In this document: piece by piece, positions 44,301 to 57,229 of the stretch | Layout of the letters: every line of letters starts with the position of its first letter | Numbering within the stretch: the stretch's first letter is position 1 | Source of the DNA: Wyeomyia smithii | Taxonomy: Eukaryota > Arthropoda > Insecta > Diptera > Culicidae | Assembly (NCBI RefSeq): GCF_029784165.1 | Contig: NC_073696.1 | Location: 45,649,858 to 45,713,857 of the forward strand | Direction of reading: 5' to 3' | Length of the DNA: 64,000 nucleotides | Notes under the pieces: generated by a model | Database searches by the model: none | The model's input: the letters and a program-made list of their open reading frames with translations, nothing else | Told to the model about the DNA's origin: nothing | Position numbers and translations under genes: made by a program

Positions 44301-47170
44301 GTGAAGTCGAAAATTAAATTACATTGAATCAAAGACATTTGTTGTTTTTGTCTTAGCTGGCTCGAACTTTGAGTCATGAATTGCGCACAACTTTGGTGCA
44401 CTACTTCAGACAAATTACTAGGGTGATATCACAATAAAATAGACGAATTTTTGCAGCCAAATTGCTAGAAAATTTTATTTGGTAATAATTTAAGTTAAAG
44501 AGATTCACTTTCGTTGATTACAACAAGATTGAAGGTCGCATTAAATAAAATAGTTACTGTAAAAAATGTTTGTTTCTGCAACAATTTTGATTCAGATTTG
44601 ATTTTTAAATCTGATTTAATTTGTTTAATCGATACTCTAAAATCGGATAAACAATTATTTGAAATCAGTTTGTCCAATTTGCTCTCAAATCTTTGACTAG
44701 ATCTTTGACTAGTACCTCTCCGCTTCATTTTGAGCACAAATTAAGCGTTCTTAAAAAAAACACAAGGGTCGTGTGCAGAGCCACGACCGCAATGTTGACG
44801 TAGAACTACATAAGGTTGTTTGTTTTGTTACACTAATATTGTTGCATTCGAGAGTGATCGCTAGTGATAAGTTCGAAGCAGATTTTTCTCTGTTGGTTCG
44901 GAGCCAGCTTGCAATCCGTCTGTAAAAGTTTGTTAGGTATTTCTACATCAGCCTTGCGGCCGTGGCTTTTCGCACAACTCTTCTGTTATTAAACTCGTTT
45001 TTAAACAGGGGAAAGAGATATTTTTTTAGTTTTCCGGGTTCAGATTTCTTTTTAAACCCCTGTAGCGGAACTTCCTTAGAGACGTAGTTCTTTTGTGAGA
45101 AAACATCATTTTGATCGGATAAGTGAAGTTTTAAATTATTATAGTAAAATGTCTTTTTTAAATGCACTTTTTTGGAAAGTTTTTTTTCAATAAAACAGGT
45201 TATGTTCGATGAAAAATAAACAACGGCCGAAAAGATTAAAGCTAAAAGATGATTTCATCTACGAATAAACACAAAACCCAGAAAAAGGTTAAAGAGATTG
45301 TGTATGAGCCACGACTGCAAGTAGAATGACAATACAATGACAGGGTTAATGAATACACTCGATTGAGGTCATCAAATAAATGACAGCATGAGTGAATATA
45401 ATTCTGCTCCATGAAGATGTTATATGAAATCTAAAATTTTTATTAGAGGAATAATTTTACAAGAATCTATCTGGCAATATTACTTATTATACCGAAATGA
45501 ACCAAATTTTGCCCAGTTACTCTTATAAGTGTTGTTTATACATCCGCTAACTTTTAGTGAGATTTCGAGATGGAAAAAAATTAGCAAACCGTTCACGAAA
45601 GAATTTTGTTCACTCCCATTTTTCATGTGAAAAATGTTGGGATGTTGCACCGTAAATTAAATATATACATACGTTATCCAGCCATCTAAGAGCTTTTTCA
45701 AAGGTCTCAGCAACGATTGGTAGCGAACCTCAATTCAGAAGCTTGGTGAAAACTGGTAAAAATTGGCAAAACAAGGGTCAGCGTTCATTTCGAACGGAAG
45801 TTTTGCCAAGTTTCGTCCAGAGTGCCAGAATCCACGATCCGGATTGAAAATGTAAAAGGTACAAAATTTCATAAATCAGAATAACAGCCGGCACAGTGTT
45901 GGCCAAATGCGTACCCGCTAAATTTACACGAATTACACGGTTTTTGTGCCGAAAGTCATTAACCCACCAAACCAACCGAACTACGTCCGATCGTAACCTT
46001 TCGGCCGATGATAAAACAAGAACTTTGAATGACTAAGTTGCCGCGAATAACAAGTCCGTCCCATTTGCATTTTCATCAAAATTGAGTTAAAAAGCGGAAA
46101 TGGTAGCTAACTATGCATAGTTTCTTACCAATAGATGAACCCAACATCTTTGTTCTGAAAAACTTCGGAAAAACATCCAAACATGTTGTTCCGTCTCACA
46201 AAAAGCAATGGTATGAAATTTTTATAAAAACACGTTTTTCACGGCTTGCTGAAAATGGAAATGGGACTGACATGCTATGCGCGGCAGTAAAGGAGAGACG
46301 AAGGACAAAAAGAAATTAATAAGAAACAGGAAAAACTGAAAAAATGTATCGACAATTATTGTAAAAATTCTGATGGGGATAGGGTTGCCACCTGACATGG
46401 GTATCTTAACCGGAGATTTTCAAAGTGTGAGCGAGAGAGAAATGAGGAGGGGGGGGGGTGGTCCAGAAAACTCTTGTATCGAAATTAGGATAGCTTAAAA
46501 TATTCTTTGCTTACAGAAAGACAAATTTATTTCCACAAAAATTTTTACACTTTTTTCAAGTTGGTTACTTTATTTATCTTAGCAATTCTTAACAGCCGAT
46601 TAATTTCGGTGATTTTTGTGACACTGTCAGTAGCTTTAAAATCTCCTGAAATTCTCAAAATTATTACCGAAAGCTCTTAAAATACTACGCAAAATTTCTG
46701 AGTTCTTTGAACTCAAAAACAAATTGTCCAAATTAATAACTCATGCCGTTTTCAGAGGGAGTTAAAAATAATTTCGCTTTTACCCAGAGACCCAAAAACT
46801 AGCCTTCAGAACAGGAGAAAATCCACGTTCACTCGGAGACCAGGAGATCATCTCCCGAACCCGGAGACTTTTTTCAATACCTTAGTTGGGAGGTGTCAAT
46901 AAAAAATGTCGAACATTTCACCAAAGTCCTTTCTAACACTTAACCGACGTATGTGAACTGAAGTAAACAAATAAACTAAACTATTGTAAAAATTCGATTT
47001 TATTTCGATCACTACAACCGATTTACTAATCAATCTAAAGTGTCACAACAATTATCGACTCACCCGCTCGTATCAGTACCGCGTATTGTGATCCGAACTC
47101 ATTCTGTTTGACGATGTAACACCGCAAAAATAAAGCACACGCGAGAATACCGTACTTACGACTTGATTAA
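44300..47170. other. Noncoding AT-rich interval
   Basis: Short frames only. TTGACGTAGAACTAC near 44800 echoes the dispersed repeat in the gene B leader. A poly(G) run lies at about 46451-46459. Confidence 0.35.
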
Positions 47171-47174
47171 AGTG

Positions 47175-47412
47175 GAACGGTGTTAAAGCCACAAATAACC
47201 AATTTCTAGTCACCACTTCGAATTTTCAAAGACACAAGGCTCGGTAATATTTAATGCTTCACCCATGAAAACGCTATTTTGTGTTTGCTTCTCCACAGCA
47301 AATATAAAATAGCGTTTTCACAGGTGACGCATTAACTATTACCGAGTCTTGTGCCTTTGAAAATTTAAAGTGGTAGCTCGAAGTCGTCCATTTCTGGTTC
47401 CAACACCGTTTC
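47175..47412. mobile_element. Foldback MITE, 238 bp, long arms
   Basis: Arms of about 110 bp. Left blocks are GAACGGTGTTAAAGCC, GAATTTTCAAAGACACAAGG, CTCGGTAATA and GAAAACGCTATTTTG; the right arm has all of them in complement and reversed order (CAAAATAGCG-like .. AACACCGTTTC). The loop is about 15 bp. A transcript would form a long hairpin. Confidence 0.85.
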
Positions 47413-47419
47413 TTCTTAA

Positions 47420-48570
47420 GACAGACTCAAATATCCGGACACCTTTTTTTCCTGTATGGACTTGCTCACTGTGGCCAGAATCGTTGATCTATTGTGATTG
47501 ATTGTGGCAAAGAAATTGTTGCACTGTGTTATTTATTCACTTTTTCATGTGGAGGATTATGTGAAAATAAATTACAATAACAATTTATAAAAACAATTGT
47601 TGAGTATAGTTTACACTCTTGATATTACATTAAACAGATTTCAAATGCATTAATCTACCGTCGAGATAAACCTATTTCAGTATTGCAGGGGGAATTGGGG
47701 CTAAATTGACATGTTGCTGATATTTTACGTGAATCAGACATCTACCAAACGATTTCTGAGACTTTTTTACCAATATAAGACATCATCTGACTAAAATCGT
47801 TCAAGTGATAATCAATCAGTAGTCCAAACTGATTCTCTATCGCTTTCGATAATTTCAGAAGAATACGTGGTGAAAAATTTTCAGCTTTTACCAATAATGC
47901 TTTACATTCTCGATATTATTTTGCTTTGTAAACATACTAAAATCATGCCAAAACCGTTTTCGTAGAATCACCGTTTAGAGCTCAGTTGTTGTCCGATTTA
48001 AAATCTGTTTTTTTTTAAGATGGGGAAGAAAATACTAATATGTGTTCAAGCTCTAAGAATTTTTGATATTTGACCTTAAAACAAAATGGCGTCGAAAAAA
48101 CATTAAAAATTTTCGATTTCGCAAATATTAAAAATGGCGCCACTTATGCTGAAATGTGTTCAAACTCAAGGGAATTTGTTTTTACGTCAAAATACATAAA
48201 AAAATCATACATAGAAGGCAAGACAAAAAATATTGTTGCAGTGTGTTATTTATTCGCGTTGCGTGAAATATGTTTTTACCCCCCCTCTTGCACGCTTACT
48301 GCTCTACTATACCAAGCCTCGTTCTTCCTGCCAAATATTATAAAAGGGATATTTCTTTATGAAATATATACAACTATACCAAAACGCAACTTAACTGATT
48401 TTTCTCAGCCGACTATACAATGTTAGGAAAGCTACGGAAGTTGGATATCGCCTCATAACTTCTATTATTTCCTCGTGAAGTGACCCTCTTTATACCGAAA
48501 ACTATCTGTAGAAAATACGACCTCATGGAATGTATCGACGCAAAGATTCTAGATATCGGTCACCGGGATA
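47420..48570. other. Noncoding interval
   Basis: No gene recognised. The open frame at 48070-48426 (118 codons) is AT-rich with no recognisable motif and starts in low-complexity sequence; I treat it as chance. Confidence 0.35.
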
Positions 48571-48576
48571 TCTAAA

Positions 48577-48836
48577 GCGGTATCCATAAATTACGTAACG
48601 CTCATAGGGGGGAGGGGGTATCCTTGAGCGTTACCATTTGTTACACAGGGGTTCACCGTTACTTAACGAAAAATCTCTGGAGAGACTCTTCAAAAACGAG
48701 CAATTTTTTAAAGGAAATCTTTCTGCAGCGTTACGTAATTTTAATGGGGGTAGTTGTTGGCGTTACGTTTCGTTACATGTGGGGAGTGGGGGTGCAAAAG
48801 TCGGGGTTTTGCATTACGTAATTTATGGATGTCGCC
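48577..48836. mobile_element. MITE with ATCCATAAATTACGTAA ends, 260 bp
   Basis: Left end GCGGTATCCATAAATTACGT; right end on the minus strand GCGACATCCATAAATTACGT. Additional GTTACGT blocks lie inside. Very similar termini occur in many insect MITEs as far as I recall. No coding capacity. Confidence 0.75.
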
Positions 48837-48849
48837 CAACTTAATGCTT

Positions 48850-50170
48850 GACAGGTCGACTAACGACGTTTCTCGTATACTGTTCTCCTGTTCTTGAATA
48901 AAAAACGATTTTCTGATTTGAAAACGATCAATAGTAGAGAGACAAAAAAATCTACTGGGGCCACGCTCAAGTGTGTATGGTATATCTCAGTAACAGGCAA
49001 AATATGTAAAGGATTTAAACCAACATACCATAGGATTGGGGCCATCTAGAAATGTGTGATTTACTCGAAAGAAATTTAAAAGTTATTTTATCTTTACTTA
49101 TGGAACTGAGTTAAACCAACAAGCAAGAGAATGTACCTGGGGCCACGCACGAGTGTGTGTGGTTTATCAATTGATTGGCTGATTTTATTTAGAGGGACTA
49201 TAATCCCAAAATCGGTCATTCGTTCCTGTGGTCTGTCAAGTAAATTTCAAAAGAATATATGTTTAACAGCGTACAAACAAAGTTTATTATTTTTTCAAAG
49301 CCAAACTAATCAGAATCCGAATATCAAAGACATAAACTCGTGTCATGTCCATTTACAAGTTTGAAGCAGATTATCCAACACACAGATTTTGGTTTACTTG
49401 AATGCATCTCCTCATCCTTTTTATGGGTAGCTTTATTGGCTCATTCGTATACCCGACAGAAAACGACGGTGGCGCTGCAAGCGTGCCCAATTTTACTTCT
49501 CGGTCGATGCTTTTTTGTGCCTGGTCTAACTCATCCAAAACCAAACGAAAAACTTCAAAAATATAACGATACTTAACCTGGCCAGAGCGGTCCGGTGATT
49601 CAGTTCTTCACTATTTCATATAACAAGGGATTTCGAACCTTGCGATTTCACTAGTTACACCATTTTATTTCGCGGAAATAGCTTTTATAACTAAAATTTT
49701 ACATAGAAGGCAGTACGCACACGGTACTTAATTGGCGTGCTTCTGTCACACCATCTTGGATTTTCAAATGACACCTAAAGTCGATTTTTGGCCTCTGGGT
49801 ATCATCTCGTTTCCGAAAATATCTGCACCGGTCTTCTTCCCAGAATTAAAAAACTTTACATTCCGTTCCCACAGTCGTTCTGAAATTCGATGCAACCTTC
49901 CGTTTCACAGTCTGGAATAGTATCTTTTAACGCACCTAGCTTTTGGTTCCGATGAGAAAAATACAGTTTTTCCACATTCCCAAGCGATATCTGACACCTT
50001 ATTTCCCATGACAACGAAACAACGACGGCTGCATGGCCCAATTTAACCAATTTAATCGACCATTTTTATCTATCTTAATTTTTTATTTTGTGCTATTGGT
50101 TCAATATTTTGGAACATAACTCACTTTTCGAGAAGCTATTGAAAAATTCTGTTTTGGGAAGGCATTGATG
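48850..50170. other. Noncoding interval with a short direct repeat
   Basis: The block GGGGCCACGC(T/A)C(A/G)AGTGTGT occurs twice (near 48957 and 49140). Otherwise no gene or transposon is recognised; the short frames at 49131-49576 lack family features. Confidence 0.35.
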
Positions 50171-50179
50171 ATTACAAAT

Positions 50180-51830
50180 ATTTATTTATTTTATTTATTT
50201 ATTTGTTAACAAACACTGTAGTGTAAGGAAAAACTTTTTAATTTACTACAATTGGATATGTTATAGTAGAATAACTTAAGTTTCTGATGGTAACGAATAT
50301 TTCTTAGGTATTATTTTATTAACTTCTCCCTTTATTGAACCATGCTGTACATTCACGACGGAATCCATTTAAGAACCGAATATTTTTGAGCACAGAAGGT
50401 AGCAGATTCCAAAAAACAATGCCCTGCACAAACAGAGTATTTTTATAATGTGATGTTCGAAATATTGGAAGTAAAAAGCTTCTGGTACGACTGCTTTGTA
50501 AGGAATGATTTTTTTCTTTTAAGTATGGAGGTGACGAATTGTTTATAATTTTAAATAACATTAAACATGATCGTAACTTAAAAAAGTCATGAAATCAACA
50601 ACCAATTAATTCCTGTTGGAGATGAGATACTCTAGAGAACCTCGACAATCCAAAAACAAAGCGAACACAACAATTTAGTGCAATACGCAACCTTTCCAAC
50701 GCTGAAGCTGAAGCATTTAATAGAAAAATATCACCATAGAAAAAGTGAGGCAAGATAAGAGCTTTAAATAGCTTCAGTTTTATAGCAGTTGACAGAGTAC
50801 TTGAGGACAGTTTTAGAACCCTAAGTCCATTATAAATTTTAGCACACTGACTACTTATATGACTCTCCTAATTAAAATCATTTTGCACCATGAAGCCAAG
50901 AATAGACACTTTAGGAAGATATTCTATGACATCGTTACCTAAGATAATTGCAGGAAGATTGCTAATATTACGATTTCGGGAGATTAGCATCACCTTAGTT
51001 TTTGATGGATTTATTGGTAAAAGATTGCTATCGGACCATGCGAGAATTCGTGACAAATCATCATTAATGAGATCTGTCATCGAAGCCAAAGAAAGGTCAC
51101 GTGAATAAAAATAAATTTGAACGTCATCGGCAAACATATGTACCTTACAGTTTTTCAAAATACTGGGCAAATCATTGATAAACATAGAGAAAAGCAGTGG
51201 CCCAAGGATTGATCCTTGCGGCACACCTGACAAAATTTCAATTTGGTTTGAGAAACAACTATCCGTAGTAACTACCTGAGATCGTGATGTCAAATATGAT
51301 TGTATAAGCTGCACAGCGGCTCTATTGAACATGAACTGGGTTGACAATTTCTTTAGAAGCTTAACGTGAGAAACCCTGTCAAAAGCCTTAGAAAAATCTA
51401 CAAGCAGCAGGAATGCTATAGCTTTTTTGTCAATAGCAGCATGAATATCATCATGTACCTTAAGGAAGGCGGTTGTAGTACTATAGCCTCTGCGAAAACC
51501 GGATTGCTCAGTACACATCAACTTTAAGTCATGTATGAAATCATTAATTTGAAGCTTCAAAATTTTTTCTAAAACTTTGGAAAGCGCACACAGTATGCTT
51601 ATTGGACGTAAGTTGTTAATTGCATTGAGAGATTTGCAGAGCCAAAACGTTTTGTTTGATCGGTGTGATGACTTAGGCAAAGTAGAAGATAATAATTTTG
51701 TCTTCCCGGAATAAAATATACACTTTGAAATATTTTTTTGCATCTTTTGCCCATAGAAATGTCTATGCAAAGTTTCGGCCAAATCAAAAATGACAATTCA
51801 AAAAAAAAATAAAACTGGGACATTTTTTTG
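50180..51830 (-). mobile_element. Non-LTR retrotransposon, CR1/L2-like, 5' truncated
   Basis: Minus-strand reverse transcriptase followed by a thumb/C-terminal region, ending at an A/T-rich tail with AAATA-type repeats (plus-strand 50180-50208). The 5' part including the endonuclease is missing, as expected from incomplete reverse transcription. Clade assignment is from the pattern of the RT and the C-terminal motifs and is tentative. Confidence 0.75.
50319..51823 (-). pseudogene. Reverse transcriptase ORF of CR1/L2-like element
   Basis: Main open part 50868-51782 (304 codons). Motifs in order: LRPISILCALSKVLEKIL, QSGFRRGYSTTTAFLK, LLVDFSKAFDRV, SGVPQGSILGPLLFS, catalytic FADD (near 51125), then NPSKTKVMLI. 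A frame change near 51680 separates the N-terminal residues, and stops follow 50868. The terminal part 50319-50561 is again open, with KIINNSSPPYLKE and NTLFVQGIVFWNLLPS. Catalytic residues are intact but the ORF is broken. Confidence 0.82.
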
Positions 51831-54800
51831 TGGAGCTGCTCAGTTATATTTTTGATTGCTTCAATCAGCTTTCGTAACCAGGTTGTGGTTTCGTTTTCTT
51901 TTAAACACTTTAATTTTCTACAGTCTTTATAAGCTTATAATCATACATAATTTAGATGAGCTGGTGTGGGTTACCTAAGAACTGCAAAAAGTTCAAGTTT
52001 TGAAATTGTTAGTTTTTTAAAGGCGAATGGGTGAGAAAATGGGACAAATAATATTATGTAAATGCAGTGTAAACAAAAAACAAAAATGTTGTTGAAATTA
52101 TATTTTGACGTACTTAAACAAAACTCCGTTAAGTCCATTATTTTCAACACTTTCCAACATTCAATTCAGCGCATATAATCTGGCTTTAGAAAATAAACGG
52201 AAACAATGCAAAGAATTCTGTGCGATTGGATGTACTTATTTGACTAACAAACGGCACAGGCATCAAATCCCACAACGTACCCGGAACAGGTGTTTCCCCA
52301 GTAGCATCCAAGCCATTTATTTTAATTTAAAAATTCCAAGATCAGAAATCCGGCATGTTTCGTTATGTGGTATGACGGACGGATGATAGGATGCGCTCCC
52401 ATTTAGCAGCCTCGCCCAATTTTCCCCCCGTTTTCGGGTGGCTCTGTCAGCTCGACAAGAAATATTTTTAATTAATTTTCCAATTGCTGAAAGAGAAATT
52501 GTTTAGTCTAATTTGCCACCCACGGGTCTCTGTCTATTGGTGTCTGGAAACCGCAGAAATAGCATGGCTAAACTAGTTCGGTTGTCCGCAAGTCTAGTTC
52601 TCTTCGCACAACATTTGCATCTCCAGCCCACTTCTTGAAATTATTTTGGGTGAATGAAAAGCTGTGCTTTGTTCTTGTGTTACGGAACTATCCGTAGCGG
52701 CAGCACAGTAAATGTCGTTTCGACACGGGAGGTCCTCGGTGCATGTGCGTCGTCATCATTGTCAGCAGCAAGTCGCTCTGCCCGTTTAGTAGTTTTGCGG
52801 TGGGCATAAAATAGTTTGCGGTTTCCCTGATGCTGAGGCAAATGCAAATCCAACAGTTGTTATTTGCTAAATCATTCCAAATGGCACCGCATGCTCAGTG
52901 GTAAGCAATAGCATCATTAATGGAGAGATAAAGTGATTCGGAAACCGCAAAGTCCATCGGTTGATAGTCGGTTTGACTTGCTAAATAGGTCCGACAACGA
53001 CCACTCGACAACGTTTGGTTGGAAACAACATGCGGAAATGGGCTGCTATAATTGTCGATTTTGACGCACATGGGATACAGAGTTCACTATCAAACCTTGA
53101 TTGACGGGTTCATCAAAATATGAATTTAACATGGTATCCGGCTAGACCCAAAGGTCGTTTCGTCGAAATCTTTTGTTACAACAGAAATGACCTTCGAACG
53201 TGCAACGATTTATCAAACTGCTCACAGCGCCAGTATAAAGTAACAATGATAAGAAAAAGAATCCTCTTAATATCAGCGCTACAGACAAACGTACATACAC
53301 ACACAAAATATGCCACCAAACGATGACATTCTCTCCAGAGGGCTTAGCATAAAGTTGAAAAACATGTTCCCTCTGCCGTCGGTCGAACCACTTTGCGCTA
53401 GGATCAGATGTTCCCTGGCGCTGATTTCTCAACCAAACAGCCTGACATCATTATTACCGTCGTTATCATCTGCCATCATCTCGAGGCTGTCGCGAATCCT
53501 GCCGGTGACGGCAAGCAGAGTGAAAAATAGGTGGCTCTCCGTCAAACGGTGGAAACTTACTGCGTACACGCCTAGCGGCCACCCTGCGTCCCCCATTGTC
53601 GCACACGATGATCCTTGTGCTTGTGAGTAAACATTTTCCTGACACCCCGCAGAGGAGCAGCGGCGAGAATGAGAAGATGGAACAGCAACATTTTATTTTT
53701 ATTTCCGCCGATCTTATTTGCATATTATTATTCGTGGCTTCACACCAGCCATAAAAACAACAAAGTTTTCTTCCGATTGTCTGCAACCCGCGTCTCACAC
53801 GGCTGGGACCCTCGGATTCGTTCAATATTTTATTTGTTTCACTTGCTTGGGGACAGAAGACTTTTACTCCCCGAGAACGCATCGCTTGCGTCTGGCCGGC
53901 GTAACTCTCGTCTCAATTTTATTTCGGAACGGCTGTAAAACTTGTTCGCAAGAAAGTGTTCAACTTTTCCACCACCAAGGAAATTTGCAACGCACACTGG
54001 GAGGGGGTGGGTTGAGTCATAGAGAAAGAGAGAAACATCATTGTTAGATCGTTGAAAGTGATTTTCAATCAGAATTTTAATAGAAAATGCACATGTGTCC
54101 TCCCTCGCTCCGCTTGCAGGTTCGTCTATTTACTACTGCCGAAGTGACACGGTTTCCGGGGGTCGGCTTTGTCTTGGTTGGTGTTGTCATGAAGTTTGGT
54201 TTGAAGATGGAAATAAGATGGTGAAGCTGTGCGATTCGATACCCACGAATGCGCAGCTGGCACCTATACATTCTTTCGATTTGGGAGGAGAAAAAGATTG
54301 AAATCGTGTTCTGAAGGTAATAAATATTTATATTTATTGATATTCCAATGTACTTGACGGCTGACTAGGTTGAGTTAGGATTATAATACAAACCCAAAAA
54401 AAATGGATCAAATTTTTCACGGAACAAATATTCAGTATACAAAAAATTACAATTTTACCTTTTATTGATAGTGATATTAAACTAATGTTTGCATCATAGA
54501 AATGTCATGAAACCGGACAACCGGAGAATAACATGAGCTATTTTATAATTAACCTACAGCATTTTTGAGAGCGACATTATCACACTCCATTATAAGGGCA
54601 CTCGACGTTAGGCTATGCAATACAATGCGGGGCCATCAAAAGGGAGCATAATTTCGCGATATACTCTCAATCGGTTGCAGCACATATTGTATTTTTGCAG
54701 CTCATTTTACAACAGTTGTATTAGGGGAGAGGGTTGTTGCCGTGGTTACTTAGATTAAAACTCATTATCCGGGGTAAACACAAATCGTTCAGTTTTTAGG

Positions 54801-55400
54801 GACCATCTTCTCACGCAGTACTTTGGTTAGAACAGAATGTTTCTCTGTAGCATTCAATTCAAAATTGAATTTTCTTTTTTTTATGAGTAATATCAGTTGA
54901 ATACATTTTCAACTAGGCATGAAATCGCCTGACTAATAAATAATACAAATTTATCCAAAATTATGCCAGAGACATATTTTTCGATTATTGTATGTGGCTA
55001 TGAAAAAAAATTGCCTGCTTCTCCTTTTTGTTAATTCGTAAAACCAAAGGGTATGATGTTAGAGTTAAGTGAAACATAACATAAACACTAAAAAATGCGT
55101 AAATTCCGGAATCCGCATAAAAGAGCCGCGTAAAAAGCGACCTTAGTGTATTTTTTTCAACCGATTTACATTACACTTTATTTATATTTCCCTTCGTTCC
55201 TGAAGTGCATTCTACAAGTACATCCAATATGAATATATATAGAGACTGGAAATCCATAAATATCATTTTCAAATCCAGGACTTCCGGATTTTAAATACAC
55301 TCTGAAATGGTCAAACACTATTCAAACCAAGAAGATGTCCATAGTATGGAAAATCAATCCCAGACGCCATTTTAAAACTCAAGATGGCGACTTACGGTTA
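51830..55400. other. Single-copy noncoding DNA, GC-richer at 52380-54300
   Basis: Overlapping frames at 53310-53630 (+) and 53466-53882 (-) reach 106-138 codons but show no domain, signal peptide or splice context. 55240-55400 resembles a dispersed repeat (AAATCCAGGACTTCC, AAGATGGCGACTT) whose other part lies at 56015-56150. Regulatory DNA is possible at 52400-53100; not demonstrated. Confidence 0.3.
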
Positions 55401-55405
55401 CTGAA

Positions 55406-56009
55406 CTGCCCATAATCGCATAATTGTAACATTTGCAAAATCGGTTGTTCGAGAAAATGACGCTTTTATATTTTGACCTTAAATGCATTGTTCCCATTAT
55501 ATTCTTGCAAATAGACGCTTCAAATAAACTAAGTATCATGAAGAAAGCACTACTTTACACTATGTATACATTGAACATTACTTTTGAAGTCAAATTAGTT
55601 GAAATTTTTGCAATGATACTTTTATGCCGTCACTTTCAAGGTACTTTTGGAATATATCACAAAGGAAATGAAGTTTTTCTTGTTTTCAACAAGCATGAGC
55701 TGAACATCAGAAGCGGATCACCGGTGGTTGGCTACCGGACCAGAATAATCTCCGACTTTCAAAGGATCCAGATGTGGATTTGGATGAAAGCTTTTTTGAC
55801 AAAAAAGTTGAAAAAGTTAAGTAGTGTGACAATTATGCGGTTATTTACGCTATGTGACAAAACAACTTGGTATTTTTTACGACCTTTTTTCAAACAAACA
55901 TAAGTATATTTTTTTAGATGTAAAAAATACATACTATTTCAAGCATTTCCCAATAAAAAGTACGAAATCCATAAAATGTCGAATGTTACAATTATGCGAT
56001 TACAGGCAG
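55406..56009. mobile_element. Transposable element with 29-bp inverted ends and TGAA duplication, 604 bp
   Basis: Ends CTGCCCATAATCGCATAATT and (minus strand) CTGCCTGTAATCGCATAATT, both continuing GTAACATT. Flanking TGAA at 55402-55405 and 56010-56013. A 4-bp duplication is not typical of Tc1, hAT or piggyBac, so the superfamily is open. It inserted into an older dispersed repeat with AGATGGCGACTT. Confidence 0.75.
55433..55903 (+). CDS. Hypothetical ORF filling the TGAA-flanked element
   Basis: Open for 156 codons, which is long for this AT-rich DNA, and it covers most of the element between its inverted ends. It starts 27 bp inside the left end with the first ATG in the frame. The protein is Leu/Ile/Lys-rich and includes HFQGTFGIYHKGNEVFLVFN, with no motif I recognise and no DDE triad assignable. 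It may be a chance frame in a MITE or a diverged element gene. Confidence 0.3.
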   Translation: MQNRLFEKMTLLYFDLKCIVPIIFLQIDASNKLSIMKKALLYTMYTLNITFEVKLVEIFAMILLCRHFQGTFGIYHKGNEVFLVFNKHELNIRSGSPVVGYRTRIISDFQRIQMWIWMKAFLTKKLKKLSSVTIMRLFTLCDKTTWYFLRPFFKQT

Positions 56010-56159
56010 TGAAGAACAGCCCAAAATGGCCAAATACCTCCCAAAATGGATATTGACAAAGTTGGGCTTTTATACAGAGACCAGAAATCAAATCCAGGTG
56101 CCAACGTTAACACAAGATAGCGACTTTAATTATAGGAAACTACTCAAACTGCTTCAGTG

Positions 56160-56640
56160 AGTGTCACTTTCGATTCTACACACGAATCAAGCCATTTTCG
56201 ATGTCTTTATATGAGCAAAACTGCAGATCAACCATCGGATTGAACAAGTGAGGTAGAACTCTCCATGTGAGCATTTCGGTGTAAGTTTTACTGACTCTGG
56301 CAGTATAGGACCGAGCAGTGTTATGCAGTAGAATCCCATTTTAGTGCCTCTGCTCGTATTGTCGCCGTTTTCGTGCAGTGTTCGGCTTAGACGCATCAAT
56401 CGAAGTCGATACCGTCACCGACTGATGATTTTGTTCGGTTTTAACAGTCATAATAAGTAATATTGTCCTAGTCCCGCCAAATACACCTCGGCAGCGTATT
56501 CATTCAGCATATTTGAGGACGTAGAAATATGACCGGGCAGTCCCCATGACTTTCTTTTCTTTAAGTTGCTGTAATGTATCCTTCACTATGCGATGAGGAA
56601 TTCTTTTCCCATTTTCTGCTGATGGCAAAAAAATAACGCT
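56160..56640 (-). pseudogene. mariner transposase remnant
   Basis: Minus-strand fragments in shifting frames match the C-terminal half of mariner transposases: CIWRD (for CIWWD), ITYYDC, MRLSRTL, LLHNTARSYTARVSKTY (for LLHDNARPHxAxxxxxx, the second catalytic Asp changed to Asn by one base) and WRVLPHLFNP (for WEVLPHPPYSPDLAPSD). Many stops. No inverted ends were located. Confidence 0.65.
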
Positions 56641-56922
56641 AAACGTTCGTAGGCTCCTAATCATAAGGAACCAAAGTTCCTTGTTTTTAAATTATTCTCA
56701 AACCATACAATCATTTCGAAATGGCTTGGCAGGTAATTCTTAATATCGAAGAAAGCTGTTCCTGCATTTGGCATGGATACTCATCGTGCAATTCTTTCGG
56801 TTCATCATCTCCGATGGTTTTTGGCCTGCCCTAACACGGACAGTCATCGAAATTGCTATCTTTAACCCGAAAGCTCAGAGTTCCCCGTGAAAAAAAAAAA
56901 AATTTCAGCTTTCGATTCGTGT

Positions 56923-57180
56923 TTACATACGAAATTGAACTAACATGTTAAGATTTTCTCTGCCAAGCGCATCTATTGGGCTCGCTTTGCATATAGCAGG
57001 CAATACTGTGCATATAGCAGGCAATACTGAAACAAAATCACCAAAGAAAGCCACCATAAATTTCTTTGCTCTAAGTTGTCTCTTGCATTCGTGAGAATGG
57101 GTCCACGATATTTTTGAGTACTCGATAACACATGATCTGCCTATTGCTTCCAACATTTCTCCGTTACCGCTTGGCGTCAT
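56923..57180 (-). pseudogene. Eroded coding fragment, partner of 20277-20530
   Basis: An 85-codon minus-strand frame with CKRQLRAKKFMVAFFGDFVS, also found at 20.4-20.5 kb. A 20-bp segment, GCATATAGCAGGCAATACTG, is duplicated in tandem at 56987-57026. It is probably a transposon protein fragment; the family is unresolved. Confidence 0.45.
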
Positions 57181-57229
57181 CCGCCATCCGAAAGGACCGA
57201 GTTAGGACGTCCTAATGCTAATGATTGAG

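Noticed and set aside
48070..48426. 118-codon plus-strand ORF
   Set aside because: AT-rich, no recognisable motif, flanked by low-complexity sequence; judged a chance frame.
53310..53882. Overlapping ORFs of 106 (+) and 138 (-) codons in GC-richer DNA
   Set aside because: No domain, signal peptide, splice sites or codon pattern; overlapping frames on both strands in GC-rich DNA are expected by chance.
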